DNA of 64,000 bases from Acidovorax benzenivorans (GTDB taxonomy: Bacteria > Pseudomonadota > Gammaproteobacteria > Burkholderiales > Burkholderiaceae_C), in assembly GCF_028680575.1 (NCBI RefSeq), contig NZ_JAPCKI010000006.1, positions 186,001 through 250,000 on the forward strand, in the 5' to 3' direction. Position numbers and translations under genes: made by a program. The stretch's first letter is position 1. Each line of letters starts with the position of its first letter. The notes beneath the pieces are model-generated. The model did no database searches. It was given only the letters and a program-made list of their open reading frames with translations, and was not told the origin of the DNA. Below are positions 1-9,539 of the stretch, piece by piece.

Positions 1-822
1 CAGTGCGCCCCCCGTCAGCACCGCCGTGCCGGGCTTTTCGCCCGCGCCCAACCATGCCAGCAAGATGCCAAAGATCACTTCGAGCAGACCCAGCAGCGCC
101 ATCTCGGGCGCTTTGAGCACACGCCCGCAGCGCACGGCCAACACACAAGGGATGGCCAATTGCACCACGCCCAGCAAGGCCAGCAGGCCCAGGTCATGCG
201 CCGACGCCTGAAAAGGCAGCGCCAGTGGCAGTGTGGCCATCACCGAGATCACGGCACCAACCAACACCGCAGGCACCAGGTCCACCGCATGACCATGGCG
301 CTGCGAATGTTGCACCACCGTCCAGTTGATGGCGGCCGCGACCGGCACACACAGCGCCACCAGCGTACCAGCCAGGGGCAGGCCCGCCATTTGCGAACCA
401 TACATCCACGCAATGCCCAACCCCGCCACGGCAATCGCTGCCCAGGTGCGCGGGGCGATGTGGTGACCGATGAACACCCTTGCAAACAGCGCAGTGAGCA
501 GCGGCCCCACGGCCATCGTAACCAGCACGTTGGCCACCGGCATGAGCACCAGGGCCACCATGAACGCCGTGAACATCACGCTCCAGCACACGCCAGAGAT
601 CCACAACGCACGGCCACTGTGACGCATGGAGGCAAACACCGCCCTGCCCTGCAGCGCGGGCAGGATGACCAGCAGCGACAGCAAGGTGAAAAAGCTGCGC
701 CAGAAAGTCACCTCAAAGCTCGCTGCATGTTCCAGGTGGCGCGTCACCACGCCGGCGATGGACCACATGAGGGTCACTGCCACCATCAGCACCACCGCGC
801 GGGAATGTGTGAGTTTCAACAT
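1..822 (-). CDS. DMT-superfamily (EamA) permease, 3' end cut by window edge
   Basis: The minus strand from the ATG at 822 stays open to position 1, giving 274 codons without a stop. The frame starts MLKLTHSRAVVLMVAVTLMW and is hydrophobic throughout, with about nine predicted membrane helices. It has the two-fold repeated layout of EamA/RhaT drug/metabolite transporters (a FWRSFF segment near residue 40, and helix-rich halves around 1-140 and 145-274). Family members are usually 285-300 residues, so only about 20 C-terminal residues are missing. It would sit in the inner membrane and export or exchange small metabolites; the substrate cannot be read from sequence. It lies downstream of typA but is separated from it by a terminator, so it is probably transcribed separately. 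Confidence 0.85.
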   Translation of the reverse strand, partial: MLKLTHSRAVVLMVAVTLMWSIAGVVTRHLEHAASFEVTFWRSFFTLLSLLVILPALQGRAVFASMRHSGRALWISGVCWSVMFTAFMVALVLMPVANVLVTMAVGPLLTALFARVFIGHHIAPRTWAAIAVAGLGIAWMYGSQMAGLPLAGTLVALCVPVAAAINWTVVQHSQRHGHAVDLVPAVLVGAVISVMATLPLALPFQASAHDLGLLALLGVVQLAIPCVLAVRCGRVLKAPEMALLGLLEVIFGILLAWLGAGEKPGTAVLTGGAL

Positions 823-844
823 GGTTTGTGCAGGGTTCAGACGG

Positions 845-871
845 AAAAAAGGCCACTGCGCAGCAGTGGCC
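845..871 (-). terminator. Rho-independent terminator after typA
   Basis: Arms GGCCACTGC (851-859) and GCAGTGGCC (863-871) form a perfect 9-bp stem with a 3-nt loop. Read on the minus strand the stem is followed at once by six T (845-850). It lies 22 bases past the typA stop and ends the rimP-to-typA operon. Confidence 0.88.
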
Positions 872-892
872 CTTCCGGGAACGCTCAGCCTA

Positions 893-2716
893 TCAGGACC
901 GGCCAGCGCGCTTGCGCTCGTTTTCGGTCAAGTGGCGCTTGCGCAGGCGCACGCTCTTGGGCGTGATTTCGACCAGCTCGTCGTCTTCGATGAATTCCAC
1001 GCCGTATTCCAGCGTGAGGTCAATCGGGGGCGTGATCTTGATCGCGTCTTCCTTGCCGGAGACGCGGAAGTTGGTCAGCTGCTTGGTGCGCGTGGCGTTC
1101 ACGATCAGGTCGTTGTCGCGGCTGTGGATGCCGACGATCATGCCTTCGTACACGGGGTCGTTCGCCTTCACGAACATGCGGCCACGGTCGTCCAGCTTGC
1201 CCAGGGCGTAGGTGAAGATTTCACCGTCGTCCATGGAGATCAGCACACCGTTCTTACGGCCACCGATGTCGCCCTTGTGCGGCTCGTAGCTGTCGAAGAT
1301 GTTGGAGATCAGACCGGAACCGCGCGTCAGGTTCAGGAATTCGTTGGTGAAACCGATCAGGCCACGGGCCGGGATGCGGTATTCCAGGCGCACGCGGCCA
1401 CGGCCGTCGGACTCCATGTTCACCAGCTCGCCCTTGCGCTCGCCCAGGGCTTGCATCACGCCGCCTTGGTGGCCTTCTTCAATGTCGGCAGTCACCAGCT
1501 CGATAGGCTCGCACTTCTCGCCATTGATTTCCTTGAACACCACGCGCGGCTTGGACACAGCCAGCTCGTAGCCTTCGCGGCGCATGTTTTCCAGCAGGAT
1601 GGTCAGGTGCAATTCACCACGGCCCATCACTTCAAAGATACCTTCTTCGTCGGTTTCCTTCACGCGCAGGGCCACGTTATGCTGCAGTTCCTTTTGCAGG
1701 CGGTCCCAGATCTGGCGGCTGGTCACGAACTTGCCTTCGCGGCCTGCCAGGGGCGAGGTGTTCACGCAGAAGTTCATGGTCAGCGTGGGCTCGTCCACCT
1801 TCAGCATGGGCAGCGGTGCAGGGTTGGCCGGGTCGGTCACGGTCACGCCGATACCGATGTCTTCGATACCGTTGATCAGCACGATGTCGCCAGGGCCAGC
1901 CATCGGCGTCTGCATGCGGTCCAGACCCTGGAAGGTCAGCACCTGGTTCACACGGCCCTTGACGGCCTTGCCGTCGGGGCCTTCCATGACGACCACGTCC
2001 ATCATGGGCTTCAAGGTACCCTGGCTGATACGGCCCACGCCGATACGGCCCACGAAGGTCGAGAAGTCCAGCGCCGAGATCTGCAGTTGCAGTGGCGCGC
2101 TCGCGTCACCCGTGTTCGGGGGCACGTGCTTGAGGATGGTGTCAAACAGGGCCGACATGTCGGGGCCCCACTGCTCACCCGGAGCGCCTTCTTCCAGCGA
2201 CGACCAGCCGTTGATGCCCGAGGCGTACACCACGGGGAAGTCGAGTTGCTCGTCGGTCGCGCCCAGCTTGTCGAACAGGTCGAACGCAGCGTTCACCACC
2301 TTGTCGGGGTTGGCACCGGGCTTGTCCACCTTGTTCACGACCAGGATGGGGCGCAGGCCCAGGGCCAGGGCCTTCTTGGTCACGAAACGCGTCTGGGGCA
2401 TGGGGCCTTCTTGCGCATCGATCAGCAGCACCACGCTGTCCACCATGGACAGGGCGCGTTCCACTTCACCGCCGAAGTCCGCGTGACCAGGGGTGTCCAC
2501 GATGTTGATGTGCGTACCCTTCCAGCTCACGGCGCAGTTCTTGGCCAGGATGGTGATGCCACGCTCTTTTTCAATCGCGTTGTTGTCCATCACGGTATCG
2601 ACGACCTTTTCGTGGTCGGCGAAGGTGCCGGACTGGCGCAGCAGCTGGTCAACCATGGTGGTTTTGCCATGGTCAACGTGGGCAATGATGGCGATATTGC
2701 GGATTTGTTTAGTCAT
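893..2716 (-). CDS. typA: Translational GTPase TypA/BipA
   Basis: The product has 607 residues, the same length as E. coli BipA. It is a ribosome-associated GTPase acting in 50S assembly and stress adaptation. Visible GTPase motifs are G1 AHVDHGKTT (about residues 13-21), G3 DTPGHADFG (about 75-83) and G4 NKVDKPGA (about 128-135). EF-G-like domains and the BipA C-terminal domain follow. The ATG overlaps the truB stop in an ATGA, so translation is likely coupled to truB. It is the last gene of the operon and is followed by a strong terminator. Having typA directly behind truB suggests co-production with the other ribosome-maturation factors here. Confidence 0.97.
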   Translation of the reverse strand: MTKQIRNIAIIAHVDHGKTTMVDQLLRQSGTFADHEKVVDTVMDNNAIEKERGITILAKNCAVSWKGTHINIVDTPGHADFGGEVERALSMVDSVVLLIDAQEGPMPQTRFVTKKALALGLRPILVVNKVDKPGANPDKVVNAAFDLFDKLGATDEQLDFPVVYASGINGWSSLEEGAPGEQWGPDMSALFDTILKHVPPNTGDASAPLQLQISALDFSTFVGRIGVGRISQGTLKPMMDVVVMEGPDGKAVKGRVNQVLTFQGLDRMQTPMAGPGDIVLINGIEDIGIGVTVTDPANPAPLPMLKVDEPTLTMNFCVNTSPLAGREGKFVTSRQIWDRLQKELQHNVALRVKETDEEGIFEVMGRGELHLTILLENMRREGYELAVSKPRVVFKEINGEKCEPIELVTADIEEGHQGGVMQALGERKGELVNMESDGRGRVRLEYRIPARGLIGFTNEFLNLTRGSGLISNIFDSYEPHKGDIGGRKNGVLISMDDGEIFTYALGKLDDRGRMFVKANDPVYEGMIVGIHSRDNDLIVNATRTKQLTNFRVSGKEDAIKITPPIDLTLEYGVEFIEDDELVEITPKSVRLRKRHLTENERKRAGRS

Positions 2717-3714
2717 AGTTTTTCCAATATGCCGCTGTGCGCCATGGACGCGGAATGCGGCGAGCTTTCCAAAATTTGTTGAATTTCCAGCGGACTCAGG
2801 AGCCTGTCCGGCACCAGCTCCCCGCCCACGATGTGGCCCACCCCCAACAGCGCCGGGGGATTCTCGCCAAACACCGCCACGGCACTGGCGTCAGGCCAGT
2901 TGCCACGACGACGCACGCCCGACAGGAATCGGGCTGCATTCTCACCGTCCAGCGTGACACGCATGTGTTGTGCCAGCAGTGACTCGGGCGGCTCCACGCT
3001 GGCCAGACGCTCCGCTTCGGGCATGGCCTCCAGCTGCGCCAGCGTGACGCAGCGCTCCACCCCCAGCCCGCCGGTGTCAATGCGGCGCAGAAAAGTCAGG
3101 TGCGCCCCACAGCCCAGTGCAGCACCAATGTCTTCACCCAACGTACGGATGTAGGTGCCCTTGCTGCAGGTCACTATTATTTTGATAGCTGGTTGTGCTT
3201 GATCTGTCTGCACTAGCGTCAGCTTGAGGGCATGAATAACCACATCCCGCGCTTCTCGCTCCACGGTGACCCCGGCGCGTGCATATTCGTACAGCGCCTT
3301 GCCGTCCTTCTTGAGTGCGCTGTGCATCGGAGGCACCTGGCGAATGGGGCCAGTGAACTGCTGCTGCACAGCCCCCAGACGCTCTGGCGTGATTTGGGCG
3401 GGGTCTACGTCGCAGCGCTGCACCACATCCCCCTCGGCATCGCCGGTGGTGGTGGTGGCTCCAAGCAGCGCAATCGCCTCGTAGGTCTTGGCAGCATCCA
3501 GCTGCAGCTGGCTGAACTTGGTGGCGGCACCAAAACACAGGGGCAACACGCCCGTGGCGAGCGGATCGAGTGTGCCGGTATGGCCCGCCTTCTCGGCGCG
3601 CAGGAGCCATTTCGCCTTTTGCAAGGCGTCATTGCTCGAAAGGCCGAGCGGTTTGTCGAGCAGCAACACCCCATGCACAGGGCGCCGCTGCACCCTGGTG
3701 CGTGGCGCGTGCAT
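2713..3714 (-). CDS. truB: tRNA pseudouridine(55) synthase TruB, with an in-frame repeat insertion
   Basis: The product has 333 residues and makes pseudouridine 55 in the T-loop of tRNA. The N-terminal [18 protein letters not shown] motif, the catalytic-region [15 protein letters not shown] (Asp of the GTLD motif) and the [15 protein letters not shown] motif mark a complete enzyme. The C-terminal extension (about 235-333) carries the PUA-like part. About residues 164-181 ([17 protein letters not shown]) are encoded by a copy of a dispersed 50-60 bp palindromic repeat, replacing the usual variable loop before [15 protein letters not shown] ribosome site precedes the ATG, which is 3 bases beyond the rbfA stop codon. 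Confidence 0.96.
   Translation of the reverse strand: MHAPRTRVQRRPVHGVLLLDKPLGLSSNDALQKAKWLLRAEKAGHTGTLDPLATGVLPLCFGAATKFSQLQLDAAKTYEAIALLGATTTTGDAEGDVVQRCDVDPAQITPERLGAVQQQFTGPIRQVPPMHSALKKDGKALYEYARAGVTVEREARDVVIHALKLTLVQTDQAQPAIKIIVTCSKGTYIRTLGEDIGAALGCGAHLTFLRRIDTGGLGVERCVTLAQLEAMPEAERLASVEPPESLLAQHMRVTLDGENAARFLSGVRRRGNWPDASAVAVFGENPPALLGVGHIVGGELVPDRLLSPLEIQQILESSPHSASMAHSGILEKL
3173..3226. repeat. Dispersed palindromic repeat (family R1), copy inside truB
   Basis: The stretch reads ATTATTTTGATAGCTGG ... TGCTTGATCTGTCTGCACTAG ... CAGCTTG. It matches the reverse complement of the repeat seen at 36997-37060, including the TTTGATAGCTG box, the GCTTGAT arm and the CTAG arm. It lies within truB and is read in frame. 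Assignment rests on visual alignment between copies in this window. Confidence 0.7.
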
Positions 3715-3717
3715 GGA

Positions 3718-4089
3718 CTACTCCTCTTTAGCGCGCGAAGACACTGCCTTGGCGATCAAGGCGTTCATGTCGGCAGCACGCTCGGACGTGCGATCGAACA
3801 CGAAGTGCAGCGTAGGCACGGTGTGGATGTGCAGGCGCTTGAACAAGCCGTTGCGCAGGAATCCTGCCGCCTGATTGAGCGCCGCCTGCGTTTCCACAGG
3901 GTCGCCCGTCAACAGGCTGAAGAACACCTTGGCGTGGGCGTAGTCGGGAGTCACCTCCACGCCCTGCAGCGTCACCATGCCCACGCGCGGGTCTTTCAAC
4001 TCGCGCGCGATCAGCTCCGTCAGATCGCGCTGGATCTGGTCGGCCACCTTGAAGGCGCGGTTGGGAGTGGATGATTTCTTCGCAGCCAT
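3718..4089 (-). CDS. rbfA: 30S ribosome-binding factor RbfA
   Basis: The product has 123 residues, in the usual RbfA range. RbfA is a KH-fold protein that binds the 30S subunit and supports late 16S rRNA 5'-end processing and cold adaptation. Family features seen are the N-terminal [17 protein letters not shown] helix, the [27 protein letters not shown] core split over residues 30-60, and [15 protein letters not shown] near 90-105. It sits between infB and truB, the order known in E. coli and most proteobacteria. No anomaly is seen. Confidence 0.96.
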   Translation of the reverse strand: MAAKKSSTPNRAFKVADQIQRDLTELIARELKDPRVGMVTLQGVEVTPDYAHAKVFFSLLTGDPVETQAALNQAAGFLRNGLFKRLHIHTVPTLHFVFDRTSERAADMNALIAKAVSSRAKEE

Positions 4090-4113
4090 GTTGTCGCTTG
4101 TACCTCGTTCGCC

Positions 4114-6990
4114 TTACAGCGTCCGTGCGATTTCCTTGATCTCGAAGAACTCCAGCTGATCGCCTTCCTTGATGTCGTTGTAGTTGCGCAGCTTGATACC
4201 GCACTCGAAGCCTTCCTTGACTTCCTTGACATCGTCCTTGAGGCGGCGCACGGACTCGACTTCGCCGGTGTAAATGACCACGTTTTCGCGCAGCAGGCGG
4301 AACTTGCAGTTGCGCGTAACTTGGCCAGAGGTGACGTACGAACCTGCCACCGTACCGATCTTGGACGCGACGAACACGGTGCGAATCTCGGCCGTACCGA
4401 TGGCTTCTTCACGCTGCTCGGGCGCCAGCATGCCGGACATCGCCGCCTTCAACTCATCCACAGCGTCGTAAATGATGTTGTAGTAATGCAGGTCCACATC
4501 GCTCGACTCGGCCAACTTGCGCGCACCAGCATCGGCACGCACGTTAAAGCCAATCACGACGGCCTTGGAGGCAATCGCCAGGTTGACGTCGGACTCGCTG
4601 ATGCCACCCACGCCGGCATACACCAGCTGCACGCGGATTTCCTCGGTGGAGAGCTTGAGCAGCGAGGCTGCCAGCGCTTCCTGAGAGCCCTGCACGTCCG
4701 CCTTGATGATGATGGGCAGGGTCTGCACCTCGCCTGCGGTCATCTCGGAGAACACGTTCTCCAGCTTGGCAGCCTGTTGCTTGGCCAGCTTGGTGTTGCG
4801 GAACTTGCCAGCACGGTAGGTCGCGATTTCGCGCGCACGGCGCTCGTCGGACAGCACCATGAACTCGTCACCAGCCTGTGGCACATCGGACAGACCCTGG
4901 ATTTCCACCGGGATCGACGGACCAGCTGTCTTGGTCGGCTTGCCGTTTTCGTCCAGCATGGCGCGCACGCGGCCAGAGGTCTGGCCTGCCAGCACCACAT
5001 CGCCCACCTTGAGCGTGCCGGACTGAACCAGCACCGTGGCCACAGGGCCGCGGCCCTTGTCCAACTGGGCTTCGATCACGAGGCCCTTGGCCAGCGATTC
5101 GACAGGTGCCTTGAGTTCCAGCACTTCGGCTTGCAGCAGCACCTGCTCCAGCAGCGCGTCGATGCCCATGCCGGTCTTGGACGACACGGCCACAAAAGGC
5201 GAGTCGCCGCCGTATTCTTCAGGCACCACCTCTTCCACCACCAGCTCTTGCTTGACGCGATCTGGGTTGGCATCGGGCTTGTCGGCCTTAGTAATGGCTA
5301 CCACGATCGGCACCTTGGCAGCCTTGGCGTGTTTGATGGCTTCCTTGGTCTGGGGCATGACACCGTCATCTGCCGCCACCACAAGAATCACAATGTCCGT
5401 GGCCTGGGCACCACGAGCACGCATGGCCGTAAAGGCCTCGTGGCCGGGGGTGTCGAGGAAGGACACCATGCCGCGTGGCGTTTCCACGTGGTAGGCACCA
5501 ATGTGCTGCGTAATGCCGCCAGCTTCGCCTGCCGCCACCTTGGCGCGGCGGATGTAATCCAGCAGCGAGGTCTTGCCGTGGTCCACGTGGCCCATGACGG
5601 TAACCACGGGAGCGCGTGGCAGCAGCTCGGCATCCTTCTGGCCCGAATCTTCATCGGTGAACGCCTCTGGATCGTCCAGCGCCGCCACCACAGCCTTGTG
5701 GCCCATTTCCTCCACCACGATCATGGCGGTGTCCTGGTCCAGCGGCTGATTGATGGTGACCATCTGGCCCATCTTCATCAGCGCCTTGATGACCTCGGAT
5801 GCCTTGATGGACATCTTGTGCGCCAGCTCGGCCACGGTGATGGTCTCGGGCACATGCACTTCAATGATGCGTGCTTCGACCGATACGGCCTGCTGGTGAT
5901 CATCACGGTGGTCGCGGTTGTCGCCACGGCGGCCACGCGGGCCACCACGCCAATTGTTGCGACCGACACCGCCGCTGCTGTCACCACGGGTCTTGATTTC
6001 TTTCTTCTTGGCCGTGTCGTTGGCCCAGCTGGAGGACAGCTTGGCCGACTTCACTTCCTTGCCAGCGCCTGGCGCACCTGCGCCTGCTCCGGCAGCAGCG
6101 GGAGCACCTGCGCGCGCCACACCAGTGCCAACAGCCGGCTTGTGCAAAGTGCCCTTCTTGGCGTCGCCCACCGCAGCAGGCTTGGCCACTGGCTTGGGTT
6201 CCTCGGGCTTCTTCGCGACCATGACCGCCTTCTTGGGCGTAGCCATCATGGAGCGGATGGCAGCAGCTTCGGCCTCGGCCTTGCGGCGGCGAGCATCCAG
6301 GTCCGCAGCACGGGCTGCTTCTTCGTCAGAGCGCGCCTTGGATTCGGCCGCAGCCTTTTCGCGGGCTTCGTTCTGCGCAGCCGTGCGTGCAGCGGCTTCC
6401 GCAGCCTGCTCGCGGGTGGCTTCCTGCTTGACAGCAGAGGCCTGGGCCTTCTTCTCGGCTTCCTGGGCGGCGTAGGCGGCAGCGCGCTCTTCGGCTTCGC
6501 GCTCGCGCTTTTCGCGGGCTTCGCGCTCTGCACGCTTTTCGGCCAACTCCGTCTCCTGGCGGCGGATCAGCTCGGCTTGGCGGCGGGCTTCTTCCTCGCG
6601 GCGGGACAGTTCGAGATCCTCACTCGACGCAGTGGGTTCTTCTTCCACCGCAGCAGGCATTTGGGACTCGGCGGCAGCCTCAGCACCTTCATCGCGCTGG
6701 ATGAAGGTGCGCTTCTTGCGCACTTCCACCTGGATGGTACGGGCCTTGCCTGTAGCGTCCGCCTGCTTGATTTCGCTGGTGGACTTCTTGACCAGCGTGA
6801 TCTTCTTGCGGTCGACCGAGGCCGTACCGTGGCTGGCCTGCAGGTACACCAGCAGCTTTTGCTTGTCCGACTCGGTCAACGCGTCAGAGGGGGCAACCTT
6901 GCCCACGCCCGCAGCCTTGAGCTGGTCGAGCAGGGTTTCAGGCGATTTTTTGAGTTCGGTGGCGAACTCGGCGACAGTATTACTGGACAT
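4114..6990 (-). CDS. infB: Translation initiation factor IF-2
   Basis: The product has 958 residues. IF-2 is the GTPase that places fMet-tRNA on the 30S subunit and promotes subunit joining. An IF2_N domain opens the protein ([16 protein letters not shown]). A long charged, Glu/Ala/Arg-rich and then Gly/Pro-rich linker covers about residues 110-355. The GTPase carries G1 [10 protein letters not shown]3 DTPGHEAF and G4 TKADKP. EF-Tu-like domain II, domain III and the C2 fMet-tRNA domain ([17 protein letters not shown] at the end) follow. It lies 24 bases downstream of nusA. The linker is low-complexity, which explains the long open frames on its opposite strand. Confidence 0.97.
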   Translation of the reverse strand: MSSNTVAEFATELKKSPETLLDQLKAAGVGKVAPSDALTESDKQKLLVYLQASHGTASVDRKKITLVKKSTSEIKQADATGKARTIQVEVRKKRTFIQRDEGAEAAAESQMPAAVEEEPTASSEDLELSRREEEARRQAELIRRQETELAEKRAEREAREKREREAEERAAAYAAQEAEKKAQASAVKQEATREQAAEAAARTAAQNEAREKAAAESKARSDEEAARAADLDARRRKAEAEAAAIRSMMATPKKAVMVAKKPEEPKPVAKPAAVGDAKKGTLHKPAVGTGVARAGAPAAAGAGAGAPGAGKEVKSAKLSSSWANDTAKKKEIKTRGDSSGGVGRNNWRGGPRGRRGDNRDHRDDHQQAVSVEARIIEVHVPETITVAELAHKMSIKASEVIKALMKMGQMVTINQPLDQDTAMIVVEEMGHKAVVAALDDPEAFTDEDSGQKDAELLPRAPVVTVMGHVDHGKTSLLDYIRRAKVAAGEAGGITQHIGAYHVETPRGMVSFLDTPGHEAFTAMRARGAQATDIVILVVAADDGVMPQTKEAIKHAKAAKVPIVVAITKADKPDANPDRVKQELVVEEVVPEEYGGDSPFVAVSSKTGMGIDALLEQVLLQAEVLELKAPVESLAKGLVIEAQLDKGRGPVATVLVQSGTLKVGDVVLAGQTSGRVRAMLDENGKPTKTAGPSIPVEIQGLSDVPQAGDEFMVLSDERRAREIATYRAGKFRNTKLAKQQAAKLENVFSEMTAGEVQTLPIIIKADVQGSQEALAASLLKLSTEEIRVQLVYAGVGGISESDVNLAIASKAVVIGFNVRADAGARKLAESSDVDLHYYNIIYDAVDELKAAMSGMLAPEQREEAIGTAEIRTVFVASKIGTVAGSYVTSGQVTRNCKFRLLRENVVIYTGEVESVRRLKDDVKEVKEGFECGIKLRNYNDIKEGDQLEFFEIKEIARTL

Positions 6991-7014
6991 ATGTGGTTCG
7001 TGCCTCCCTGACCT

Positions 7015-8499
7015 TTACTCTTGCCCCGCGAACCAATGTTCGCGCGCCTTCATGATCAAGGCTTTGGCTTCTTCTTCAGACTGTCCGGTCAGGTCGGTCA
7101 GTTCATCAATGGCCAGATCGGCCAGGTCGTCACGCGTGTGCACACCGCCTTCGGCCAATTTGGCAATCAGCTCAGGGGAGAGGCCTTCGAGGTCGCGCAG
7201 GTCCTGGGAGACCTCTTCCACGCTTTCCTCACGGGCGATTTCCATGGTGAGCAGCGCGTCCTTGGCTCGGGCACGCAACTCGTTCACAGTGTCTTCGTCG
7301 AAACTTTCGATCTCCAGCATTTCCTGCAGCGGCACATAGGCCACTTCTTCCAGGCTGTTGAAGCCTTCGGAGATCAGGATGTCGGCGATTTCCTCGTCCA
7401 CATCCAGTTTTTCCATGAACAGCTTGCGGGCAGTGTCGGTCTCGTTGGCCTGCTTTTGTGCGCTTTCGGCGGCGTCCATGATGTTGATCTTCCAGCCGGT
7501 CAAGTCGGAAGCCAAGCGCACGTTCTGACCACCACGACCGATGGCGATGGCGAGATTTTCCTCGTCCACCACCACGTCCATGGCGTGCTTTTCTTCATCC
7601 ACCACGATAGAGGACACGTTGGCCGGGGCCAGTGCACCAATCACGAACTGTGCGGGGTCTTCAGACCACAGCACGATGTCCACGCGCTCGCCAGCGAGTT
7701 CGTTGGTCACCGCATTCACGCGGGTGCCGCGCACGCCGACGCAAGTGCCGATAGGGTCCACACGCTTGTCGTGCGACAGCACGGCGATCTTGGCGCGCGA
7801 GCCGGGGTCACGGGCACAGGACTTGATCTCCAGCAGGCCTTGCTCGATCTCGGGGACTTCGTTGCGGAAGAGTTCGATCATGAACTCGGGGGCCGAACGC
7901 GACAGGATGATGGGAGCGCCGCGCAGCGTCAGGTCCACCTCCATGATCATGGCCCGCACGCGGTCACCACTGCGCAGGTTTTCCTTGGGGATCATCTCGC
8001 CGCGGCGCAGGCGGCCTTCGACACGGCCGGACTCGACAATGATGTCGCCCTTGTCCATGCGCTTGACGGTACCGGTGAAGATCTTTTCGCCACGCGACAT
8101 GAAGTCGTTGAGCAGCATCTCGCGTTCAGCGTCGCGGATCTTCTGCAGGATGACCTGCTTGGCGGCCATGGCGCCGATACGGCCGATCGGCACGGACTCG
8201 ACGCCTTCTTCGATGTACTCGCCCACTTCGATATCCGGAATGCGGTCCTTCGCATCCATCAACAGCTCTTCGGCTTCGGGGTTCTGCAAGCCAGCCTCGT
8301 CGGGCACCACCAGCCAGCGACGGAAAGTCTCGTAGTTGCCGCTGTCGCGATCCACGGACACGCGAATGTCCACCTCGCCTTGGTACAGCTTCTTGGTAGC
8401 CTGGGCCAAGGCCGACTCCACGGCGCCCAAGACCACATCACGCTCCACGTTCTTTTCGCGCGAAATGGCCTCAACCAACATCAACAATTCGCGATTCAT
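7015..8499 (-). CDS. nusA: Transcription termination/antitermination factor NusA
   Basis: From the ATG at 8499 ([18 protein letters not shown]) the product has 494 residues, as in E. coli. An AGGAGAG ribosome site lies just before this ATG; an upstream in-frame ATG at 8520 lacks one, so 8499 is preferred. Domains in order are the N-terminal RNA-polymerase-binding domain (1-125), S1 (about 135-200), two KH domains (about 200-345, with [18 protein letters not shown] and [13 protein letters not shown]), and two acidic helix-hairpin-helix repeats (about 365-494). NusA modulates pausing, intrinsic termination and antitermination. Its position in the rimP-nusA-infB operon is conserved, and autoregulation of that operon is known in E. 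coli. Confidence 0.97.
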   Translation of the reverse strand: MNRELLMLVEAISREKNVERDVVLGAVESALAQATKKLYQGEVDIRVSVDRDSGNYETFRRWLVVPDEAGLQNPEAEELLMDAKDRIPDIEVGEYIEEGVESVPIGRIGAMAAKQVILQKIRDAEREMLLNDFMSRGEKIFTGTVKRMDKGDIIVESGRVEGRLRRGEMIPKENLRSGDRVRAMIMEVDLTLRGAPIILSRSAPEFMIELFRNEVPEIEQGLLEIKSCARDPGSRAKIAVLSHDKRVDPIGTCVGVRGTRVNAVTNELAGERVDIVLWSEDPAQFVIGALAPANVSSIVVDEEKHAMDVVVDEENLAIAIGRGGQNVRLASDLTGWKINIMDAAESAQKQANETDTARKLFMEKLDVDEEIADILISEGFNSLEEVAYVPLQEMLEIESFDEDTVNELRARAKDALLTMEIAREESVEEVSQDLRDLEGLSPELIAKLAEGGVHTRDDLADLAIDELTDLTGQSEEEAKALIMKAREHWFAGQE

Positions 8500-8579
8500 G
8501 CGACGACTCTCCTGTTTCAATCACCCGAGGGCGGGGGCTGCGCGCTGCGGCCACCCACCCCACATTTTTCAGCAGCCAA

Positions 8580-9176
8580 TCAGGCAGGTGCAGCCCCGGC
8601 CTTGCCTGCGCGCCCCTTGAAATCCACGATGGGCGCAAGGCGCACATCCCGGCACTCATCCAAGGTAAAGCCCATCGCCTGCAAGGGGGCAGGCACGCGT
8701 TTCTTGCTGACTCTTTGACCTGGCTTGACCGGCGGCTCGTCACTCCAGACGATCTGCCAACCTCCAGCCTCGGCCCGCTCCAGCGTGCCGCGAAATTTCT
8801 TGCGGGTGGCGCTGACCTGGCCTCCCGCTGCTGCGGCGCCAATGGGCGCCCTCAGGGTGATGTCGATGACCGAGCCTTCAAAGCGCACAAAGTCTTGCTC
8901 GTGACGCAGGGGCCGATCGATGCCGGGGGACGACACTTCGAGGCGCTTGTACTCGACACCATCAACTTCCAGCGCAAACTGCAGCTGGCGGGTGACCTTC
9001 TCGCAATCCTCGACCGTCACAAACTGCTCGATCACGGGCTGGGGCGCATCAGCGGCGGGCTGCACCCAGGGCAAGTCGATGGTGACGCGCAACAGGCCTC
9101 CGGCAGAGCGCTCGATCTCCACCAGGTCATACCCCAGGCCCGTCACAATTTGTTCAACGACTTGCTGCAATGCCAC
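8580..9176 (-). CDS. rimP: Ribosome maturation factor RimP, GTG start
   Basis: The product has 198 residues, somewhat long for RimP (about 150-180 in most species). It assists maturation of the 30S subunit. The N-terminal half shows the family pattern VVEQIVTGLGYDLVEIE, then LEVSSPGIDRPL near residue 90, then DFVRFEGSVIDITL of the C-terminal SH3-like domain. Residues 105-145 form a less conserved Ala/Gly/Lys-rich insertion that accounts for the extra length. The start is a GTG (GTGGCATTGCAG) with only a weak ribosome site. It is the first gene of the nusA-infB operon. Confidence 0.93.
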   Translation of the reverse strand: MALQQVVEQIVTGLGYDLVEIERSAGGLLRVTIDLPWVQPAADAPQPVIEQFVTVEDCEKVTRQLQFALEVDGVEYKRLEVSSPGIDRPLRHEQDFVRFEGSVIDITLRAPIGAAAAGGQVSATRKKFRGTLERAEAGGWQIVWSDEPPVKPGQRVSKKRVPAPLQAMGFTLDECRDVRLAPIVDFKGRAGKAGAAPA

Positions 9177-9404
9177 GTGTTCAGTTCAATCCCGGATAAA
9201 CCACACGACCTGCGCAAACCAAAACCAGGCCAGCAGCCCGCTCATTCGGAACACTGTTCGTGCCCCTTCGTTTGCGCAAATCCAAAACAAAAAACCCGAT
9301 AACCCCCGGAGACCCATCCCCGACAGCTTCGAGCTCCAAAAGCGTTCGACCAAAAAAAACGGGCGGTTGGTACCCGCCCGTTTGGTCGTGAGAGCCGTAT
9401 TGTA
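9177..9404 (-). promoter_or_regulatory. rimP-nusA-infB leader region: untranslated leader before rimP
   Basis: The region between the promoter at 9399-9427 and the rimP start codon holds no convincing gene. A 105-codon minus-strand frame covers it but has no recognisable family features and runs through the promoter and the hairpin. The leader is about 215 nt long and contains a large hairpin at 9352-9388 near its 5' end. The rest (9177-9350) shows nothing further that I can name. Confidence 0.6.
9352..9388 (-). terminator. Strong hairpin with T8 tract at the 5' end of the rimP operon leader
   Basis: On the minus strand the arms ACGGGCGG and CCGCCCGT enclose a short loop and are followed by eight T. 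Flanking CGACCAAA and TTTGGTCG can extend the stem. It lies only a few bases downstream of the expected start of the TTGCAA/TACAAT promoter. It could be an attenuator-type terminator, or it could end a transcript from the upstream helicase gene. Confidence 0.75.
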
Positions 9405-9427
9405 GCGTGCAAAGTGTTGATTTGCAA
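9399..9427 (-). promoter_or_regulatory. Sigma-70 promoter of the rimP-nusA-infB operon
   Basis: On the minus strand TTGCAA (9422-9427) and TACAAT (9399-9404) are separated by 17 bases. Transcription would begin near 9391 and run directly into the leader hairpin. No other promoter of this quality is seen before rimP. Confidence 0.7.
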
Positions 9428-9539
9428 AGGCACGGACCGGGAAAACTGTTGTCAACGCGCCCAGGCCAGTGTTCATGCGGCCTGCCGGGCGGAACAGCAT
9501 CAAAAAGGCACGCTGGGCTTATCCAACGGGCAGCAGTAG

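Noticed and set aside
4321..7011. Very long open frame antisense to infB (also antisense to typA, nusA and the SNF2 helicase)
   Set aside because: Products are His/Ala/Arg-rich without family features. They follow from the strong third-position G/C bias of the true genes.
8500..8520. nusA start at 8520 (seven codons longer)
   Set aside because: The ATG at 8499 has AGGAGAG at proper distance and gives the family N-terminus.
9186..9503. 105-codon minus-strand frame before rimP
   Set aside because: It spans the promoter and the leader hairpin, lacks a ribosome site and resembles no family.
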